From positions 1 through 64,000 of the forward strand of contig CAZQIV010000017.1 in assembly GCA_964593705.1 (NCBI GenBank): DNA of 64,000 nt, given 5' to 3'. Positions 9,304 through 21,200 of the stretch are shown in pieces. The translations under genes and the position numbers were made by a program. This DNA comes from SABY01 sp964593705. GTDB lineage: Bacteria > Bacteroidota > Bacteroidia > Bacteroidales > 4484-276. Numbering within the stretch: position 1 is the first letter of the stretch; every line of letters starts with the position of its first letter. The notes under the pieces were generated by a model. The model was not told where the DNA came from, made no database searches, and saw only the letters and a list, made by a program, of their open reading frames with translations.

Positions 9304-10608
9304 TTACCAAACCAAATGCATCCCCTCACCTCTCAAAAATGTTCCGATCAGCATCAAAACAATATAGGCCGAAGAAAACAAAATAAAAAGTGAAAGGACG
9401 ACATCAATTAACTTATCGCTCAATTTTCTTTTTATCAGCAGAATAAATCCCCAGGTTAATGCTCCCAAAAAAAGTAAGGGGAAAAACCCTTCGCTGATCC
9501 ATGAAGGTAAAAATGTTGTGTGCTGCTGAAAATGAAAAACGTATTCATCAAACAAAACGAGTATGGGTGTAATAATTAATCCCGCTAAGGCCGACCACAA
9601 AATAATGTGCTTAAAAGTATTACTGGAAAAATCAATCCTCCCGGTTTCGCTTTTGTAATTAATAAATGGAAACAGAATAAAACCTGCCAGCAGAAGCAAG
9701 GGGATAATTAAAACAGCAAAAACAGGATGGAAATGCAGCAGCAATTCCTGGATGCCCTGGAAATACCAGGGCGATTTGGCCGGGTTGGGGCTAAATGCCG
9801 GATTGGCTTTTTGCTGTAAAGGGGCATCAAAAAGCAGGCTGAAAACCAAAACGAAAGCCAGCAAGACCAAAGCTGTAACAAGCTCACGATTTACAAGATG
9901 CGGGTAGCTATCCGTTAATTTCAGGTCGGTATCATTTGTTTTTCGTGGAAGGATTACACCTCCGTTTTTTCGAACTTTCCAAATATGCCATACCAGAAAA
10001 AGTGTAATCAATCCGGGCAAAACCGCAGTATGAAATGTGTAAAAATTGGTCAGGGTTTCTGCGCCAACCTCAGTGCCTCCCCGAATCAAAGCTTTGATTC
10101 CTTCACCAACAAGGGGTACATAATCGAACATGCTGGTGCTAACGGTTACAGCCCAGAACGAAAGCTGATCCCAGGGTAAAAGGTATCCGGTAAAGTTGAT
10201 GAAAACCACCAGCAAAAACAGGCACATCCCTATTACCCAGTTCCAGTGGCGGGGCGGCAGGAATGCGCCCGTTAAGAAAACCCGCAATAAATGCAGGAAG
10301 GAGATGACAATCAAAAACATTCCCGACCAGTGGTGGATATTGCGGAAAAGCCGGCCAAACACAATATTGTTTTCGATAAACAGGATGGATTGATAAGCCC
10401 CTGCCGGAGTGGCATTATAATGAAAACGTAAAAGTATGCCCGTGAAAACCTGCAGCAAAAGAATAGTTAGCGCCATACCACCCAAACCAAAGGTGTGCGT
10501 AAAACTAAGATTGGCGCTTGGAATTCGTTGCGGATGAATGGATAGAAGTAGATTACTCACCCTTTTTTTCCTATCTTCTTTATGGTCTTCTAAAGCTGTC
10601 AATAGCAA
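9304..10608 (-). CDS. cytochrome b subunit of a cytochrome bc/b6f-type complex
   Basis: A 434-aa polytopic membrane protein with the two parts of cytochrome b (haem-binding N-terminal half and C-terminal subunit IV-like half) in one chain. Haem ligands are visible: H92 and H106 in helix B (IHHWSGMF...FLHLLRV) and H193 and H208 in helix D (FHTAVLPG...VWHIW). The second pair has 14 residues between the His, the b6-type spacing rather than the 13 of mitochondrial cytochrome b. GYLLPWDQLSFW is the conserved Qo-site region, and SPWYFQGIQELL replaces the canonical PEWY segment. It would oxidise quinol together with the Rieske protein, now 1.9 kb downstream. It is probably first in an ancestral operon. 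Confidence 0.92.
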   Translation of the reverse strand: MLLTALEDHKEDRKKRVSNLLLSIHPQRIPSANLSFTHTFGLGGMALTILLLQVFTGILLRFHYNATPAGAYQSILFIENNIVFGRLFRNIHHWSGMFLIVISFLHLLRVFLTGAFLPPRHWNWVIGMCLFLLVVFINFTGYLLPWDQLSFWAVTVSTSMFDYVPLVGEGIKALIRGGTEVGAETLTNFYTFHTAVLPGLITLFLVWHIWKVRKNGGVILPRKTNDTDLKLTDSYPHLVNRELVTALVLLAFVLVFSLLFDAPLQQKANPAFSPNPAKSPWYFQGIQELLLHFHPVFAVLIIPLLLLAGFILFPFINYKSETGRIDFSSNTFKHIILWSALAGLIITPILVLFDEYVFHFQQHTTFLPSWISEGFFPLLFLGALTWGFILLIKRKLSDKLIDVVLSLFILFSSAYIVLMLIGTFLRGEGMHLVW

Positions 10609-10764
10609 TTACAGATTTATTTTTCAGGGATAAAAGTAATGCTATTCTTTGAGGCGTAATGAAATAAAGCATTTGAGTAGGTTAATTTGAATTTCTTTTA
10701 AATTAACCCTGAGTTATTCGTGTTACTTGTTTTAAGGGAGTTTGGTGAAAAGGTTCTTTTTTTG

Positions 10765-10988
10765 GGTACTACTGCGAATTTAGTGGAAAGTAAAATATGA
10801 ATGATTTCATAGTTGTCGGTGAAAAAAATTTGTCAATAGATTCCCGCCTCGCTACGAAGCGGGTCTCAGTCCCCGACTAAAAAACGCAGCGAAGCAGCCC
10901 CCCCCGACCCTTCGGGGAAGTTTTGAAAGGAGAAATCTGTTTACAGTGATTAGCCATTATTTACATCCATAAAAATGGTAGTAGAACC
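10765..10988 (+). mobile_element. MITE-like dispersed element, copy 1
   Basis: A 224-bp non-coding element with imperfect terminal inverted repeats (GGTACTACT at the left; the right end is AGTAGAACC, whose complement is GGTTCTACT). Both ends match, in inverted orientation, the element at 39121-39431 beside the CRISPR array: the left block CGAATTTAGTGGAAAGTAAA and the right block from GTTTAC through CATCCA. The interiors differ. It has no ORF. Together with flanks it fills the intergenic space 10609-11035, where I see nothing else. Confidence 0.6.
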
Positions 10989-11035
10989 TTTTTTTTTACC
11001 CCTTATCTATGCGTTGGAGCATTGCCTCAATACTA

Positions 11036-11833
11036 TCAAAGTTTTATCATTTTCATCGTTTGTATTCCTTCCTCGGTTAGTAAAACACAAAAATAAACAC
11101 CGGGTTTTATTTCGCTTTCATTTACCACCACTATTTGCTCACCTTCGGTTTGAAATTTATCAATTAGTGTTGTCATCACACGACCACTAAAATCAAGAAT
11201 TTGCAACACAACATTTGAAGGCTTCTTTAGCGTGTATTCAATTTTTGCTTGCTTACCGATTGGATTGGGTGAAATGGTGAATTCAGTTTCAGCATCATTT
11301 TCCGGAATGGAAATATACAAGCAAGCCTCATCAACTTGCTCCTGGTTGTTGCAGCCGGGGGCATTGTTGAATATATTAACTGCACCGGCCGGGTTTAACA
11401 GATATTCGCAAATGTTTGCAATTTCGCAATGAGATAGCAGGGGGTTGTTATAGATGTTCAAATCGATGATTGATGCCGGGGCAATATTTTCAAGACCTTC
11501 AATATTTTCAAGCGCATTATTGTCGTAAATCCAGAGGTCTCCTCCGATGGATGTAATCGTTTGCAAACCTGCTGCGTTTGTCAGGATTGCATTGTTGCAA
11601 AGTCATAAAAACCCACCCACGGCAGTCAAAACGCTTAATCCATCGAGATTGGTAATGTTGTCTCCACTAATAATTACATCCCCTTGAATTTCGGTGCAGT
11701 TTGGGAAATTGGTTTGGAAATTGTCGATTTGTGCCTGGCTTGTGAATGTGATGCCTTCGGGTAGGCATGGTTGTGCAATTAGTGTTGAGAAACCAATAAT
11801 AAAGAATAGGTACACAAGTAAAATGTTTTTCAT
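11036..11833 (-). pseudogene. secreted leucine-rich/receptor-L-like protein with T9SS sorting domain, in-frame stop
   Basis: Two ORFs in the same frame (11833-11603 and 11566-11036) are separated only by a TGA at 11603-11605. Together they read as one 265-codon gene. It has a signal peptide (residues 1-20, FSTLIAQPC), the start CLPEGITFTSQAQIDNF, a set of receptor-L/LRR-like strands (TNLDGLSVL, LWIYDNNALENIEGL, LNIYNNPLL), a CEYL...NNAPGC loop, and a T9SS type A C-terminal domain (FTISPNPIGKQ, GVYFCVLLTEEG, final MKMIKL). Reading continues with full similarity across the stop, so this is one nonsense mutation or a base error, not two genes. If intact it would be a small cell-surface or secreted protein of unknown ligand. 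Confidence 0.7.
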
Positions 11834-12071
11834 GATCTATTTGTTTGATGAGGTTTGTAAAGATATAACATTCTGAAACAGATGTTAAGGATTATTGGTA
11901 AAAATGCAATAAAAATCAGGGGGTTAATAGTATAATAGAAATGTGGCTTTGATTAGGAATATTTTTTTGTGTGAAAGATGAAAATCCCCCTTCAGATTTG
12001 TGCATCTAATTTTTTAGGTATTAAGTGATACGGCTTTGCTTATTATCTCTTACTTTGCTTGCCTGTAAAAG

Positions 12072-12105
12072 AAAAAATATCGGGCATTTTTCACCCGATA
12101 TTTTT
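12072..12105 (-). terminator. rho-independent terminator
   Basis: A stem with arms AAAATATCGGG/CCCGATATTTT and a short loop, with a T run at the minus-strand 3' side. It lies downstream of the small PID-CTERM-like gene at 12204-12443 and is the only distinct structure in the 11834-12203 spacer. Confidence 0.6.
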
Positions 12106-12203
12106 CCCGTACATACTCCCATAAGAATGTATTCTTTCACAAAAGGCGAAAGTTATCATCATGAGGAAAGTCGGTTCGTTGTTTCAGATTAAGCAAACTT
12201 AAC

Positions 12204-12443
12204 CTATTCCGCCAGAGTCCTTTTCTTATAGTCATACACCTTCTTCGCGCCATAGCCTGCGCCCAGTGCCACCAAAATAAGTAGTCCGCCACCAATGGGT
12301 GCGCCACCTCCAACGGGAGTATTATCGCCGGAAGGAGCTCCGCCATCGCCATTGGGAGGAGGTGGTGTTTGGGCGAAAGACAAGTTAATGGTTAATAGTG
12401 TAATGGTTATCAGTGCTGCGCTAAGTTTGAATATTCTTTTCAT
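12204..12443 (-). CDS. small secreted protein with PID-CTERM-like sorting tail
   Basis: A 79-aa protein with a signal peptide (MKRIFKLSAA...SFAQ, residues 1-25), a short Pro/Gly-rich low-complexity linker, then APIGGG, a hydrophobic helix (LLILVALGAGYGA) and a basic end (KKVYDYKKR). The order PI-(D/G)-GG, transmembrane helix, basic residues is that of PID-CTERM-type protein-sorting tails in Bacteroidetes, small proteins that are almost nothing but two sorting signals. The function of these proteins is unknown. It is followed by its own terminator and lies directly downstream of the giant T9SS gene on the same strand. Confidence 0.65.
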   Translation of the reverse strand: MKRIFKLSAALITITLLTINLSFAQTPPPPNGDGGAPSGDNTPVGGGAPIGGGLLILVALGAGYGAKKVYDYKKRTLAE

Positions 12444-12468
12444 GATATTATTGTTTTTGGGAACGTTG

Positions 12469-12530
12469 AGACGGACAGCCTGCCCCGTTTTTTCGGGGGC
12501 TCCCGATGGGTCGGGACAGGCTGTCCGTCT
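12469..12530. repeat. inverted repeat (hairpin)
   Basis: Arms AGACGGACAGCCTG and CAGGCTGTCCGTCT enclose a GC-rich centre (CCCCGTTTTTTCGGGG). It lies between the giant secreted-protein gene and the small PID-CTERM-like gene, probably a REP-like intergenic element of the type seen elsewhere in the window. Confidence 0.6.
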
Positions 12531-12569
12531 TTACATTCCTGTTATAATACTATTATTTTTATTTGTTAA

Positions 12570-12607
12570 AACTCTGACAGTCCCGCACGTGCGGGACTGT
12601 CAGAGTT
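12570..12607. repeat. 38-bp perfect palindrome at the 3' end of the giant gene
   Basis: A perfect 38-bp palindrome centred on CACGTG. The TGA stop codon of the giant T9SS gene (complement of 12600-12602) lies inside its right arm. It could act as a transcription terminator, but the following T run is weak, so a REP-like element is equally possible. Confidence 0.7.
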
Positions 12608-15284
12608 GGATGATATATTTTATAAATACTTTTTCCGTTTTGAGCTGTGGCACTATTGTGGAGCATGCTCCACTGCTTACCATCACCACATAAACTCCTG
12701 CTTCCAAATTCACAGGTATAGTCGTCATGTCGCTTCCGCTGATGTTCTGCTCTAATACAATTCTTCCCATCACATCCGAAATCATAACATTTCCGTTTTC
12801 CGCTCCTTTGATGAAAATCTGCTGATCAGCAGCATAAATCAAAATGTTGCTTTCGCTGATTTGATTTTCTTCAATTCCAACAGCATTTAAATGAAGCTTA
12901 AAACGTTTTTCATCATCGGTAACCTCCCATACAAATTCGTAATCATCCCGATAGCTATCGGGACTGAGCTCGTGGAAGCTTCCGGTTTTAGTGTCTTCTA
13001 ACAATGCTTTTGTAATGCCGTCCATCTCTTTTGCTGAAATCGAGTAAATCCCGCCGGTCTCATTTTCAAAGCCCAGCTGAATGGTTTCAGTTTCGGGCCT
13101 TGTATCGATAGCTAATTTATAATCTTGGCCATAAGCATACAACTGCGAAACTCCATCCGCTCCCGAAACAAATTTCAGCGCATCGTTGCGCAGGTCGAAA
13201 CCTGGAGAGGTCTCTGCATCAAATCGGATAAACAGTTCATCGGTACTTTCGCCACTGCGGGCTAAGAGCACAATGCCGTTTTGAATTTTGGATTTGTAAA
13301 AACTTGTTGCCCCCGAATGTGTTCTGTCGTTATTTGTGAGTTCAAAAGTTCCTGTACCGGCGGTGGTGTTGCTTTCGTCTGCTACGATAAAGAAGCCCTG
13401 CATTGGCGGAATGTACTGAGATCCTGAACCTGCACCGCTATTCCATTCGACATAGTCGCCAGCACCTGCATTGGCTGCGGGATCCCAATAATAAACGGCA
13501 CCCCAGGTATCGTCCAGTCCGCTCCAATCGATGGAAGAAGGATAAGGATTTCCAAGCAGGTTGGCTCCATCGTTGCCTTCGGCAGGATTTGGGAAATTAC
13601 TACTCAGGGTTATGGCTGCTGATTGCAAGCCTGTGAGCGGCGTTCCGGTATAAGTATAATCCGATTTACTTCCAGTAGTCCACAACGCATATCCAAAGTT
13701 TGTGTTGAGTGGTGTAGCAGGTTCTATAATGTCGTCCCAACCCGGAACGGTTTCGTCCCAGTTTTGCAGGTAATCCAGCAGGAAGATGTTCGCCGTAATG
13801 CCTGTTGTGGGTATGGATATCAGATGCCATTCTCCATCATCAACCGACAGATTCATGTTGATAGTTCCATTGTTGGTAATCGTGCCATTGGTGATAAGCG
13901 AGCCACCGGATTCAACGGTAAGGCTGGCCCCATCATTAACATTCATATCATTACAATCGGCTGCTATACCCGATGCAAGCAAAGGATCAGTAGCAGTAAC
14001 AGGAATGCACACATCGTAGGTACCTAATGGAACTATATCCCCTTGCCAGTTTGTTGTAGTTTCCCATGCACTTGTACTTGCCCCGGCAGTCCAGGATATG
14101 GATGCCACAGGATCGATGTCGTATTGATATTCATAAGCACCCATGTCAATGTCTCCAGCCGAACCATCTGTTTTGCTTAATTTTCGACCATAATTTGGGC
14201 CCCGGATATCATAGCTTTCGGAGATTGCTGAATTATTACCTGCATCAGCACATGGTGATATACCTGTAATTAAGCAAGCTGGATCGCCCGTACACACAAA
14301 CATGGGGTCAACGTCGATGTTGCTGCCACCATCGGTGCCCAAAGCAGCTAACCAGCTACCACCGCTACCGTTACTTCCTTGAATGTCGCAATAAGAAATT
14401 GCAGCGGTACCTCCATTAGAATGAGAAATTTCATCTCCTGCAATTGTTGCCGCGTCCCAGAAGATACAATTCGTGATAATAAGATTACCAGCAGAATTAT
14501 TAATTGCTGGTCCTATTAATGATATGTTGGCAGCGAAACTACAATTAATCAGTGTAGCATCTACTGTACCAGAAGTCGCACTATTATTAATTACGCCAGA
14601 CGTAACTCCATCATTGTTTGAAAAGCTGCAATTAATCAAGGTAGGGTTGCAAATGCCATTAGGTACATTTGTTGTGTTGTGAATCGCTCCTCCATAGGTT
14701 GCTTTATTACCCGAAAAATTGCAACTAACAAATTCAGGGTTGCAAGTACCACCACCTTGATTTGCAAGGATTTTAACTGCGCCTCCATTAATAGCAAAAT
14801 TACCCAAAAATCTGCAATTAAATATTGAAGGACTGGATTCCTTACCGGCTACGCTTGTGTGGCAGTTAAGACCTGCACCGTCACCATGCCCGGCAGTCAC
14901 ATAAAAGCCATTTAATTCGCACAATCCGCTAATACTTGTTCCGCTGGTAACTTCAGCTTTTACTATAATGCTACTGTTGGTACCAACTTTGTCGTTGTAT
15001 GTTTCAGCAATGTTGTTGCCATCGGTATTGAGGTCGTCTTGCTGGATATCGCCGGAGAAGATAGTCAGATTGGTAGTCCAATCCCTTTGGGTAAGCACGG
15101 TTTCGTTACCCGCAAAGCCACCATAAATTTTCACACCTTCAATCAGGTTGAAGGAGGCAGCCTGGTCATCATCAGTAACACCATCACCTTCGTCAGGATA
15201 ATAAACACCATCTGCCACCCAAATTTCATCCGTCGATACAGCCAGTGCCAGCCCGTCTTGGAGATACTGCTTGGCTTGGCCCAT
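12600..15284 (-). CDS. C-terminal part of the giant secreted protein (module 7 plus T9SS domain)
   Basis: 894 codons. The first residues (AKQYLQDGLAL, then DGVYYPDEGDG) continue module 7, whose opening codons lie in the upstream ORF across a one-base deletion, so ATG 15284 is not the true start. The parallel beta-helix part shows repeated NCSF and GGAI strands, with choice-of-anchor Q residues (ISPCADAGNN, DIDMGAYEYQ) to ~residue 390. Then come an Ig-like/unknown domain, a segment with LLGNPYPSSIDWSG, and a T9SS type A sorting domain (residues ~815-894: NVMISDVMGRIV, LEAGVYVVMV). Such domains direct outer-membrane export and surface anchoring. A polysaccharide-related or adhesive role is possible but not shown. 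Confidence 0.75.
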   Translation of the reverse strand: MGQAKQYLQDGLALAVSTDEIWVADGVYYPDEGDGVTDDDQAASFNLIEGVKIYGGFAGNETVLTQRDWTTNLTIFSGDIQQDDLNTDGNNIAETYNDKVGTNSSIIVKAEVTSGTSISGLCELNGFYVTAGHGDGAGLNCHTSVAGKESSPSIFNCRFLGNFAINGGAVKILANQGGGTCNPEFVSCNFSGNKATYGGAIHNTTNVPNGICNPTLINCSFSNNDGVTSGVINNSATSGTVDATLINCSFAANISLIGPAINNSAGNLIITNCIFWDAATIAGDEISHSNGGTAAISYCDIQGSNGSGGSWLAALGTDGGSNIDVDPMFVCTGDPACLITGISPCADAGNNSAISESYDIRGPNYGRKLSKTDGSAGDIDMGAYEYQYDIDPVASISWTAGASTSAWETTTNWQGDIVPLGTYDVCIPVTATDPLLASGIAADCNDMNVNDGASLTVESGGSLITNGTITNNGTINMNLSVDDGEWHLISIPTTGITANIFLLDYLQNWDETVPGWDDIIEPATPLNTNFGYALWTTGSKSDYTYTGTPLTGLQSAAITLSSNFPNPAEGNDGANLLGNPYPSSIDWSGLDDTWGAVYYWDPAANAGAGDYVEWNSGAGSGSQYIPPMQGFFIVADESNTTAGTGTFELTNNDRTHSGATSFYKSKIQNGIVLLARSGESTDELFIRFDAETSPGFDLRNDALKFVSGADGVSQLYAYGQDYKLAIDTRPETETIQLGFENETGGIYSISAKEMDGITKALLEDTKTGSFHELSPDSYRDDYEFVWEVTDDEKRFKLHLNAVGIEENQISESNILIYAADQQIFIKGAENGNVMISDVMGRIVLEQNISGSDMTTIPVNLEAGVYVVMVSSGACSTIVPQLKTEKVFIKYIIQL

Positions 15285-18200
15285 GAAAGGCCATCGCCGT
15301 TGTTGGCTGTGTTTGCATCAACAAAAATAGTTTTTGGATATGCCACCCCACCTTCATAAGCTCCCATGTCGATGGTGGTGTTTTGTATCCTGGCATTACC
15401 TGCAAGATCCAATGTTTCGGAATTTGCTGTATTGTTCCCTACATCAATGGCCGGGGAACCCACATACAAACGTAAGTCACCATTGGCTGCATCCACAAAT
15501 GACGGATCGGAGGCGATGTTGCCACCTTGATCGAAACCAAAAGTATCGTCCCAAGCTCCACCGCTACCGCCACAACCAGCTATATCGCAATAGGAGATTT
15601 TTAAATCTATGTTTATGGTAAAATTAAAGATTTCGAATCCTGCAGTTGCTGTATTACCCCATAGGACGCAGTTTTTCATGAAATGATTACTCGTTCCAAA
15701 ATTGTAGGTATAGACTGCCCCTCCTTTTTCAACCGCACTGTTTCCCGAAAAACTACAATTTGTTATGGTAGCGTTAAGGTTGCCGTCAAAAAATGATGTT
15801 AGGGCAATTGCCCCTCCATTTTCGGCATTATTTCCCGAAAAACTGCAATTTGTTATTATTGGACTCACGGTTCCTGAACTTTGAGGGTAACATCCGATTG
15901 CTCCACCACTACTTATAGCCATATTCCCGGAAAAGCTACAATTTGTGACTTTTGCACTGGCTTCTAAACCTGCACCAAGAGAATAGTAATATATTCCTCC
16001 ACCATTTACTGCCGACCCGGCTGTAATATAAAAACCGTTTACTTCGCACGAGGAGGTAACACTTGTAACTGTACCATTCACATATAATACATTGGTACTA
16101 TTACTTCCAACTATATAAGTATATGCTTCGGCAATGTTGTTGCCATCAGTATTTGTGTCATTCCCATCAATATCACCGGAAAGGATAGTTTCATTCGTTG
16201 CCCAATCCCTTTCTGTAAGCAGGGTTTCGGTACCGGCAAAACCTCCGTAAATCTTTACGCCATCAATTAGGTTGAAGGTGGCGGACTGGTCGTTGTTGGT
16301 AACACCTGCACCCTCGTCGGGGTAGTAAACTCCACCGGCCACCCAAACAGCATCGGTCGAAACGGCCAGTGCCAAAGCAGATTGGAGATACTTTTTGGCA
16401 GTAGCCCATGAAAGGCCATCGCCCGAATCATCGGTTTTACTTACATCTACAAAAACTGTTTTGGAAGGTAGGGGCACACCGCCCTCGTAAGCTCCCAGGT
16501 CGATGGTGGTGTTTTGTATCCTGGCGTTACCCGCGAGGTCGTAGGTTTCTGTATTGGCTGCATTGTTCCCTACATCAATGGCAGGTGAACCTACATACAG
16601 ACGAAGGTCGTTGTTTGCCGCATCAACAAAAGTAGGGTCGGAGTCGATATTGTTTCCGCCATCGTTGCCCAAAGCTACAAGCCAGCTAGCACCACTACCG
16701 TTGCTTCCTTGAATATCGCTATAAGAAATGGTTGCTGTGGCCGTATTATTGTATATTTCATTCCCATCTGTGGTAGCCGTATTTCCCCATAAGATAGAAT
16801 TAGTAAGGACAGGGTGGCAAGTTCCGACAATAAGGAAATTATACATTGCACCGCCAGAATTTGTTGAGTTGTTAGCGGACATACTGCAATTTGTAAAAGT
16901 TGGGTTACATGTTCCATCATTAGTCGCATAATTATAAAATCCACCGCCGGCTTCCGCTTCATTACCCGAAATACTACAGTTTGTTAAGGAAGGGCTGCAA
17001 GTACCTGAATATTGTGCCTTATTATACATAGCACCTCCATTGGACACAGCCGTGTTTTCGGTAAAACTACAATTGAGAAACGAAGGGTTACATGTTCCAG
17101 CGTTATATCCTAAATTATTAACAGCAGCACCACTTCCCGATTCGTTACCGGTAAAACTACAAGCGGTAAATGCCGGGCTACATATTCCGGTTGAACCAGC
17201 ATAATTATAAACAGCACCTCCAACTCCTCCGTTCTTATTACCCGAAAAAGTACAATTTGTAATTGATGGTGTGATTTCCTGACCAAATGAGATTGCTGAA
17301 CAATATAGCCCTGCACCGGAGCCGTCTGAACCACCAGTAATATAGAAGCCATTTATTTCGCAGGTACTTGAAATATTCCCCCCCAAGGCATTGGCTTTTA
17401 GTAAATAATAAGTGTTGTTTCCTTGTATGTCGCTACCAGTTTCAGCAATGTAGTTCCCATCGGTGTTGGTATCGTCTTGCTGGATATCGCCTGAGATAAT
17501 GGTAAGATTGGTGACCCAATCCCTTTCTGTTAGCAAGGTTTCGTTGCCCGCAAAGCCACCAAAGATTTTCACGCCTTCCATCAGGTTGAAGGTCTCATCC
17601 AGGACATCATTGGTCACTCCGGTGCCTTCATCGGGATAATAAACTCCACCGGCCACCCATATTACATCGCCCGAAGAGGCCAATGCCAATCCTGATTGTA
17701 GATATTTTTTAGCAGTGACCCATGAAAGACCGTCGCCCGAATCGTCGGTCTTACTTGCATCCACATAAACTGTTTTGGGTGGAGGAGGTACTCCGCCCTC
17801 ATAAGCACCCATGTCGATGGTGGTATTTTGAATCCTTGCATTTCCGCCCAGGTCGTAGGGTTCTGAATTTGCTGCGTTGTCGCCTACATCAATAGCGGGT
17901 GATCCAATAATCAAATGTAGGTCGTTATTGGCTGCATCGTAAAAGGTTGGATCGGAGTCGATGTTGTTGCCACCATCGTTGCCCAAAGTTGCAAGCCAGC
18001 TACCACCACTACCGTTGCTTCCTTGAATATCGCAATAGGAAATGCTTGCTGTGGCCGTATTATTGTATATTTCATTCCCATCTGTGGTAGCCGTATTTCC
18101 CCAGAAAATACAATTAGTAAGGGCAGTGTTACTTGATGCGGAGGCAAAATAATTATACATTGCACCTCCATAGCTTGTTGCGGTATTGGCGGAAAAACTG

Positions 18201-21200
18201 CAATTTACAAAAGATGATGAACAGATTCCATCGTCATACGCATGATTATAAAATCCACCACCGGATCCTGCTACATTGCCCGAAATACTACAGTTTATTA
18301 AAGACGGGTTGCACCTACCATAATAAAGAACTGCCTCACTATACATAGCACCTCCATAGTACACAGCAGTGTTTTCGGTAAAACTACAATTGAGAAACGA
18401 AGGGTTACATATCCCTAAATTAAATCCCATATTATAAATAGCAGCCCCTTTTCCCGATTCGTTACCAGTAAAACTACAATCGGAAAATGAAGGACTGGAT
18501 GTTCCAGCAGAACCACCATAATTATATACAGCACCTCCACTTCCTCCGTTCTTATTACCCGAAAAAGCACAATTTAAAATGGATGGTGAGGCTACTTGAC
18601 CAGATGAGGTTGCATAACAATATAGCCCTGCACCTTCGTCGCCGGAGCCACCAGTAATATAAAAGCCATTTAATTCGCAGGCACTTGTAATATTCCCACC
18701 CGATGCATCGGCTTTTAGTAAATTATAAGTGTTGCTTCCTTGTATGTCGCTACCAGTTTCAGCAATGTAGTTCCCATCGGTGTTGGTATCGTCTTGCTCT
18801 ATATCGCCGGAAAGGATAGTAAGATTAGTGGGCCAATCTCTTTGTGTGAGCAGGGTTTCGATGCCGGCAAAACCTCCGTAAATCTTTACGCCCTCAATCA
18901 GGACGAAGGAGGCGGACCGATCGTTGTTGGTAACACTACCTCCCTCGTCGGGATAGTAAACACCATCAGCCACCCATATTACATCGCCCGAAGAGGCAAG
19001 GGCTAAACCAGATTGTAGATATTTTTTGGCTGTGGCCCATGAAAGACCATCACCTGTATCATCGGTTTTATTTGCATCCACATAAACTGTTATTGAGGGT
19101 ATTGAGGCCCCACCTTCATAAGCTCCCATGTCGATGGTTCCATTTTGTATCCTGGCATTACCTGCAAGATCCAAGGTTTCGTTATTGGCCGCGTTGTTCC
19201 CGGCATCAATGGCCGGCGAACCAGTGTACAAACGAAGATCATCGTTCGCGGCATCTAAAAAGGTGGGGTCAACATCGATGTTATTTCCGCCATCGGCACC
19301 AAATGCTGCTACCCAACTACCACTGCCACCACTACCTTCTATATCGCAATAGGAAAAGGTTGGTGAGCCAATCGAACTAATTATATTGGGGTTACCACTT
19401 GCTGCTGTATTGCCCCAAATTATAGTATTTGTAACAACAGGGTTAGATGTTCCGGGGGCCGTAACTAAAGTGTACATACCTCCACCATAAGCAATCGAAT
19501 AATTGGCAGACATGCTACAATTTATATAGGAAGGGCTACAAGTGCCGTTATCGCGTGCATAATTGAATATTGCGCCACCCGATTGCCCTTGGTTGCCCGA
19601 CATGCTACAATTTGTATAGGAAGGGTTACAAATACCATTGGCATTTCCATCTGCCCTGTTGGTTATTGCTCCGCCCCACACAGGTGTAGTGTTATCTGTA
19701 AAAATACAGTTTAGAAAAGACGGGCTACATGTTCCTGTACCACCAAGATTAAAAACGGCACCACTATTACCTCCGTAATTACCCGAAAAACTACAAGAGC
19801 TTATTGCGGGGTTACATGTTGCAAGTGAATTACTAAAATTGTACAAGGCTCCTCCATAACCGGTTGCCTTGTTACCTACAAAACTACAATTAGTTATGGT
19901 CGGGCTGACTTCATTGCCAAATCCGCTCGCATAGCAATAAAGCCCCCCACCATTTCCGGGAGTAGAGGCGGCAGTAACATAAAAACCATTTACTTCGCAT
20001 GATGAGGTAATACTTGCTGCGGGACCATCGGCTTTCATTACATAGTAGCTATTGTTACCTGCAATGTCGGAGTATGATTCAACAATGCCACCTGTGTTGG
20101 TGTCGTTCCCATCAATATCACCCGAAAGGATAGTAAGATTAATGGCCCAATCCCTTTGTGTGAGCAGGGTTTCGGTGCCTTCAAAACCACCGTAAAGTTT
20201 TACTCCATCTTTGAGGTAGAATTTAGCATCTTGGTCGTTTAGGGTAACTCCATCCCCTTGGTCGGGGTAGTAAACACCATTGGCCACCCAAACGGCATCG
20301 CCCGAAACGGCCAGGGCATATCCTGATTGGAGGTACTTTTTGGCAGTCGCCCAGGAAAGGCCATCGCCAGTGTCGTCTGTCTTACTTGCATCAACATAAA
20401 CTGTTTTTGGAGGAACTACTACCCCTCCTTCATAAGCACCCATGTCGATGGTTGTATTTTGTATCCTGGCATTGCCTGCAAGATCTTGTGTTTCAGAATT
20501 GGCAGAATTGTTCCCAACATCAATGGCCGGCGAACCAGTGTACAAACGAAGGTCGTCGTTCGCAGCATCCACGAAGGTTGGGTCCAAGTCGATGTTGTTG
20601 CCACCATCGGTACCAAAAGCTACTACCCAACTGCCACTGCCACCGCTGCCTTCAATATCGCAATAAGAAAAGGTTGGTGTGCCAACCGAATTTAATATAT
20701 TGGGGTAGCCACTTGCTGCAGTATTGCCCCATATTATAGTATTTGTAACAACGGGAACCGATGTTCCGGGCCAGGTAATTAAAGTGTACATACCACCACC
20801 ATAAGCAATCGAATGGTTGGCGGACATACTTACATTTGTAAAGGAAGGGCTACAAGTCCCGTTATCGCGGGCATAATTAAAAATCGCGCCACCCGATTGC
20901 CCCTGGTTGCCCGACATGCTACAATTTGTAAGTGAAGGGTTGCAAATCCCACTGGCACTTAGGTCTCCCCTGTTGGTCATGGCACCGCCCCAAACCGATG
21001 TAGTGTTACCCGTAAAATTACAGTTTATGAACGATGGGCTGCAAGTGCCACCAGAACCATGATTAAAAACCGCGCCACTATTGCCTCCACTGTTACCCGA
21101 GAAACTACAGTTGCTTATTGAAGGATTACATGTTCCGAGGGAAACACTATAATTGTACATCGCACCTCCAAAACCTGTTGCCTTGTTGCCCATAAAACTA

